From Acinetobacter gyllenbergii CIP 110306 = MTCC 11365 (GTDB taxonomy: Bacteria > Pseudomonadota > Gammaproteobacteria > Pseudomonadales > Moraxellaceae), in assembly GCF_000413855.1 (NCBI RefSeq), contig NZ_ATGG01000033.1, forward strand, positions 1-40,978: a stretch of 40,978 bases of DNA, in the 5' to 3' direction. The stretch's first letter is position 1. Every line of letters begins with the position of its first letter. Below are positions 40,834 through 40,978 of this stretch, piece after piece. Under the pieces are notes generated by a model. The model saw nothing but the letters and a program-made list of their open reading frames with translations, had not been told where the DNA came from and searched no databases. The position numbers were made by a program, and so were the translations under genes.

Positions 40834-40978
40834 CACGCTAAGGATTTTCACTCCGACTTCTTTTAACGATATCCAACACGGTATTTTTGCTTAGATTGAC
40901 CAGCCGACCGACTTGTCGATAAGAGTGTCCAGCAGACACCAACTCCAACACTTTAGGTGCCAGACGATCTGACTTGGT
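40805..40978. mobile_element. Tn3-family transposon, left terminal inverted repeat and start of element
   Basis: 40805-40842 is a 38-base Tn3-family terminal repeat of the Tn21/Tn501/Tn5393 type: it opens GGGGTCGTCTCAG, continues GAAACGGAAAATA and ends AGCACGCTAAG. Only the outer 174 bases are in the window. A 5-base target duplication would be TGGTT (40800-40804), to be matched at the far end. Confidence 0.85.
40838..40978 (-). CDS. tnpR: Serine resolvase/invertase (TnpR-type), C-terminal end only
   Basis: 46 residues plus stop, open at the right edge. The sequence LAPKVLELVSAGHSYRQVGR then LVNLSKNTVLDIVKR is the C-terminal helix-turn-helix of serine recombinases of the resolvase/invertase group. 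Its stop codon (40838-40840) lies inside the terminal repeat, so the gene abuts the transposon end. In most Tn3-family elements it is tnpA that abuts the repeat. The catalytic N-terminal domain is outside the window, so activity cannot be judged. Confidence 0.8.
   Translation of the reverse strand, partial: TKSDRLAPKVLELVSAGHSYRQVGRLVNLSKNTVLDIVKRSRSENP

Larger units (their letters stand above)
36063..40978. mobile_element. Left part of a mobilizable genomic island at tRNA-Val
   Basis: From the tRNA 3' end to the window edge the content changes: tyrosine integrase, helix-turn-helix protein, unknown proteins, MOBQ-type relaxase with oriT-like repeats, all on an AT-rich background. No conjugative pore genes (VirB/Tra) are seen, so the element would need a helper. 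I could not find a second copy of the tRNA 3' end (the attachment core) to the right, so the right end is beyond 40978 or lost. A Tn3-family transposon begins at 40805 within it. Confidence 0.75.

Noticed and set aside
36063..40978. Second copy of the tRNA-Val 3' end (attR) within the window
   Set aside because: I looked for TATACCTACCA and the T-arm sequence to the right of the tRNA and found no match; the right end must be outside.
1..40978. CRISPR array or restriction-modification, phage-defence cluster
   Set aside because: No regularly spaced direct repeats and no cas, methylase or other recognisable defence gene were seen on either strand.

Overview
The window is chromosomal DNA of an Acinetobacter or a very close Moraxellaceae relative. 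The evidence is the AT-rich coding style, the conserved order nudJ-mnmA-hflD-purB, divergent epmB/efp, cstA-ybdD, a moxR-DUF58-tgpA operon, a PilZ/FimX-like pair and two small secreted proteins of a Moraxellaceae-type family. Gene identities come from reading the sequence; no database search was run.

Layout. 1-2172: two back-to-back tandem duplications of small lipoproteins. One pair is about 88% alike over its core and has unrelated C-termini; the other pair carries an Ig-like fold pattern. The arrangement resembles immunity-gene arrays, but no toxin is in view. 2201-6062 (minus strand): purB, hflD, mnmA and a nudJ-like Nudix gene. 6241-9438: an unrecognised gene, a stand-alone nucleotidyltransferase, and a formamidase fmdA with its zinc-ribbon partner fmdB. 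9562-13430: small periplasmic proteins, a gamma-carbonic-anhydrase-like protein, the D,D-carboxypeptidase dacC and a VOC protein. 13534-13684 is a decayed transposase-like scrap. 13770-19227: surE, an nlpD-like LytM lipoprotein, a LysR regulator and a Lon-like AAA protease. 19412-23516: an AmpG-like permease with an unusual inserted Ig-like domain of about 205 residues, gloA, an SBF-type transporter and rpmE. 23608-28464 (minus): epmB, a PilZ protein and a degenerate FimX-like GGDEF/EAL protein, closely packed.

Between epmB and efp lies a 265-bp segment bounded by 21-bp inverted repeats (20 of 21 identical). It encloses an RNA that looks like the phage P1/P7 C4 antisense RNA family. This is the most interesting feature of the chromosomal part, because it suggests a C4-like sRNA carried in a MITE-like unit. 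28820-35950 then holds efp, cstA-ybdD and moxR-DUF58-tgpA, all on the plus strand.

A tRNA-Val(GAC) gene at 35986-36062 is followed directly by a tyrosine integrase, which marks the left end of an AT-rich integrated element running to the right edge. The element encodes a small DNA-binding protein, a MobA/MobL (MOBQ-type) relaxase, unknown proteins, and a run of strong inverted repeats upstream of the relaxase that is a good oriT candidate. It therefore looks like a mobilizable, non-self-transmissible genomic island. At 40805 the island is interrupted by a Tn3-family transposon. Its 38-bp terminal repeat and the 3' end of a serine resolvase are visible, and the insertion truncates a small gene starting at 40753. 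The right end of the island and of the transposon are outside the window.
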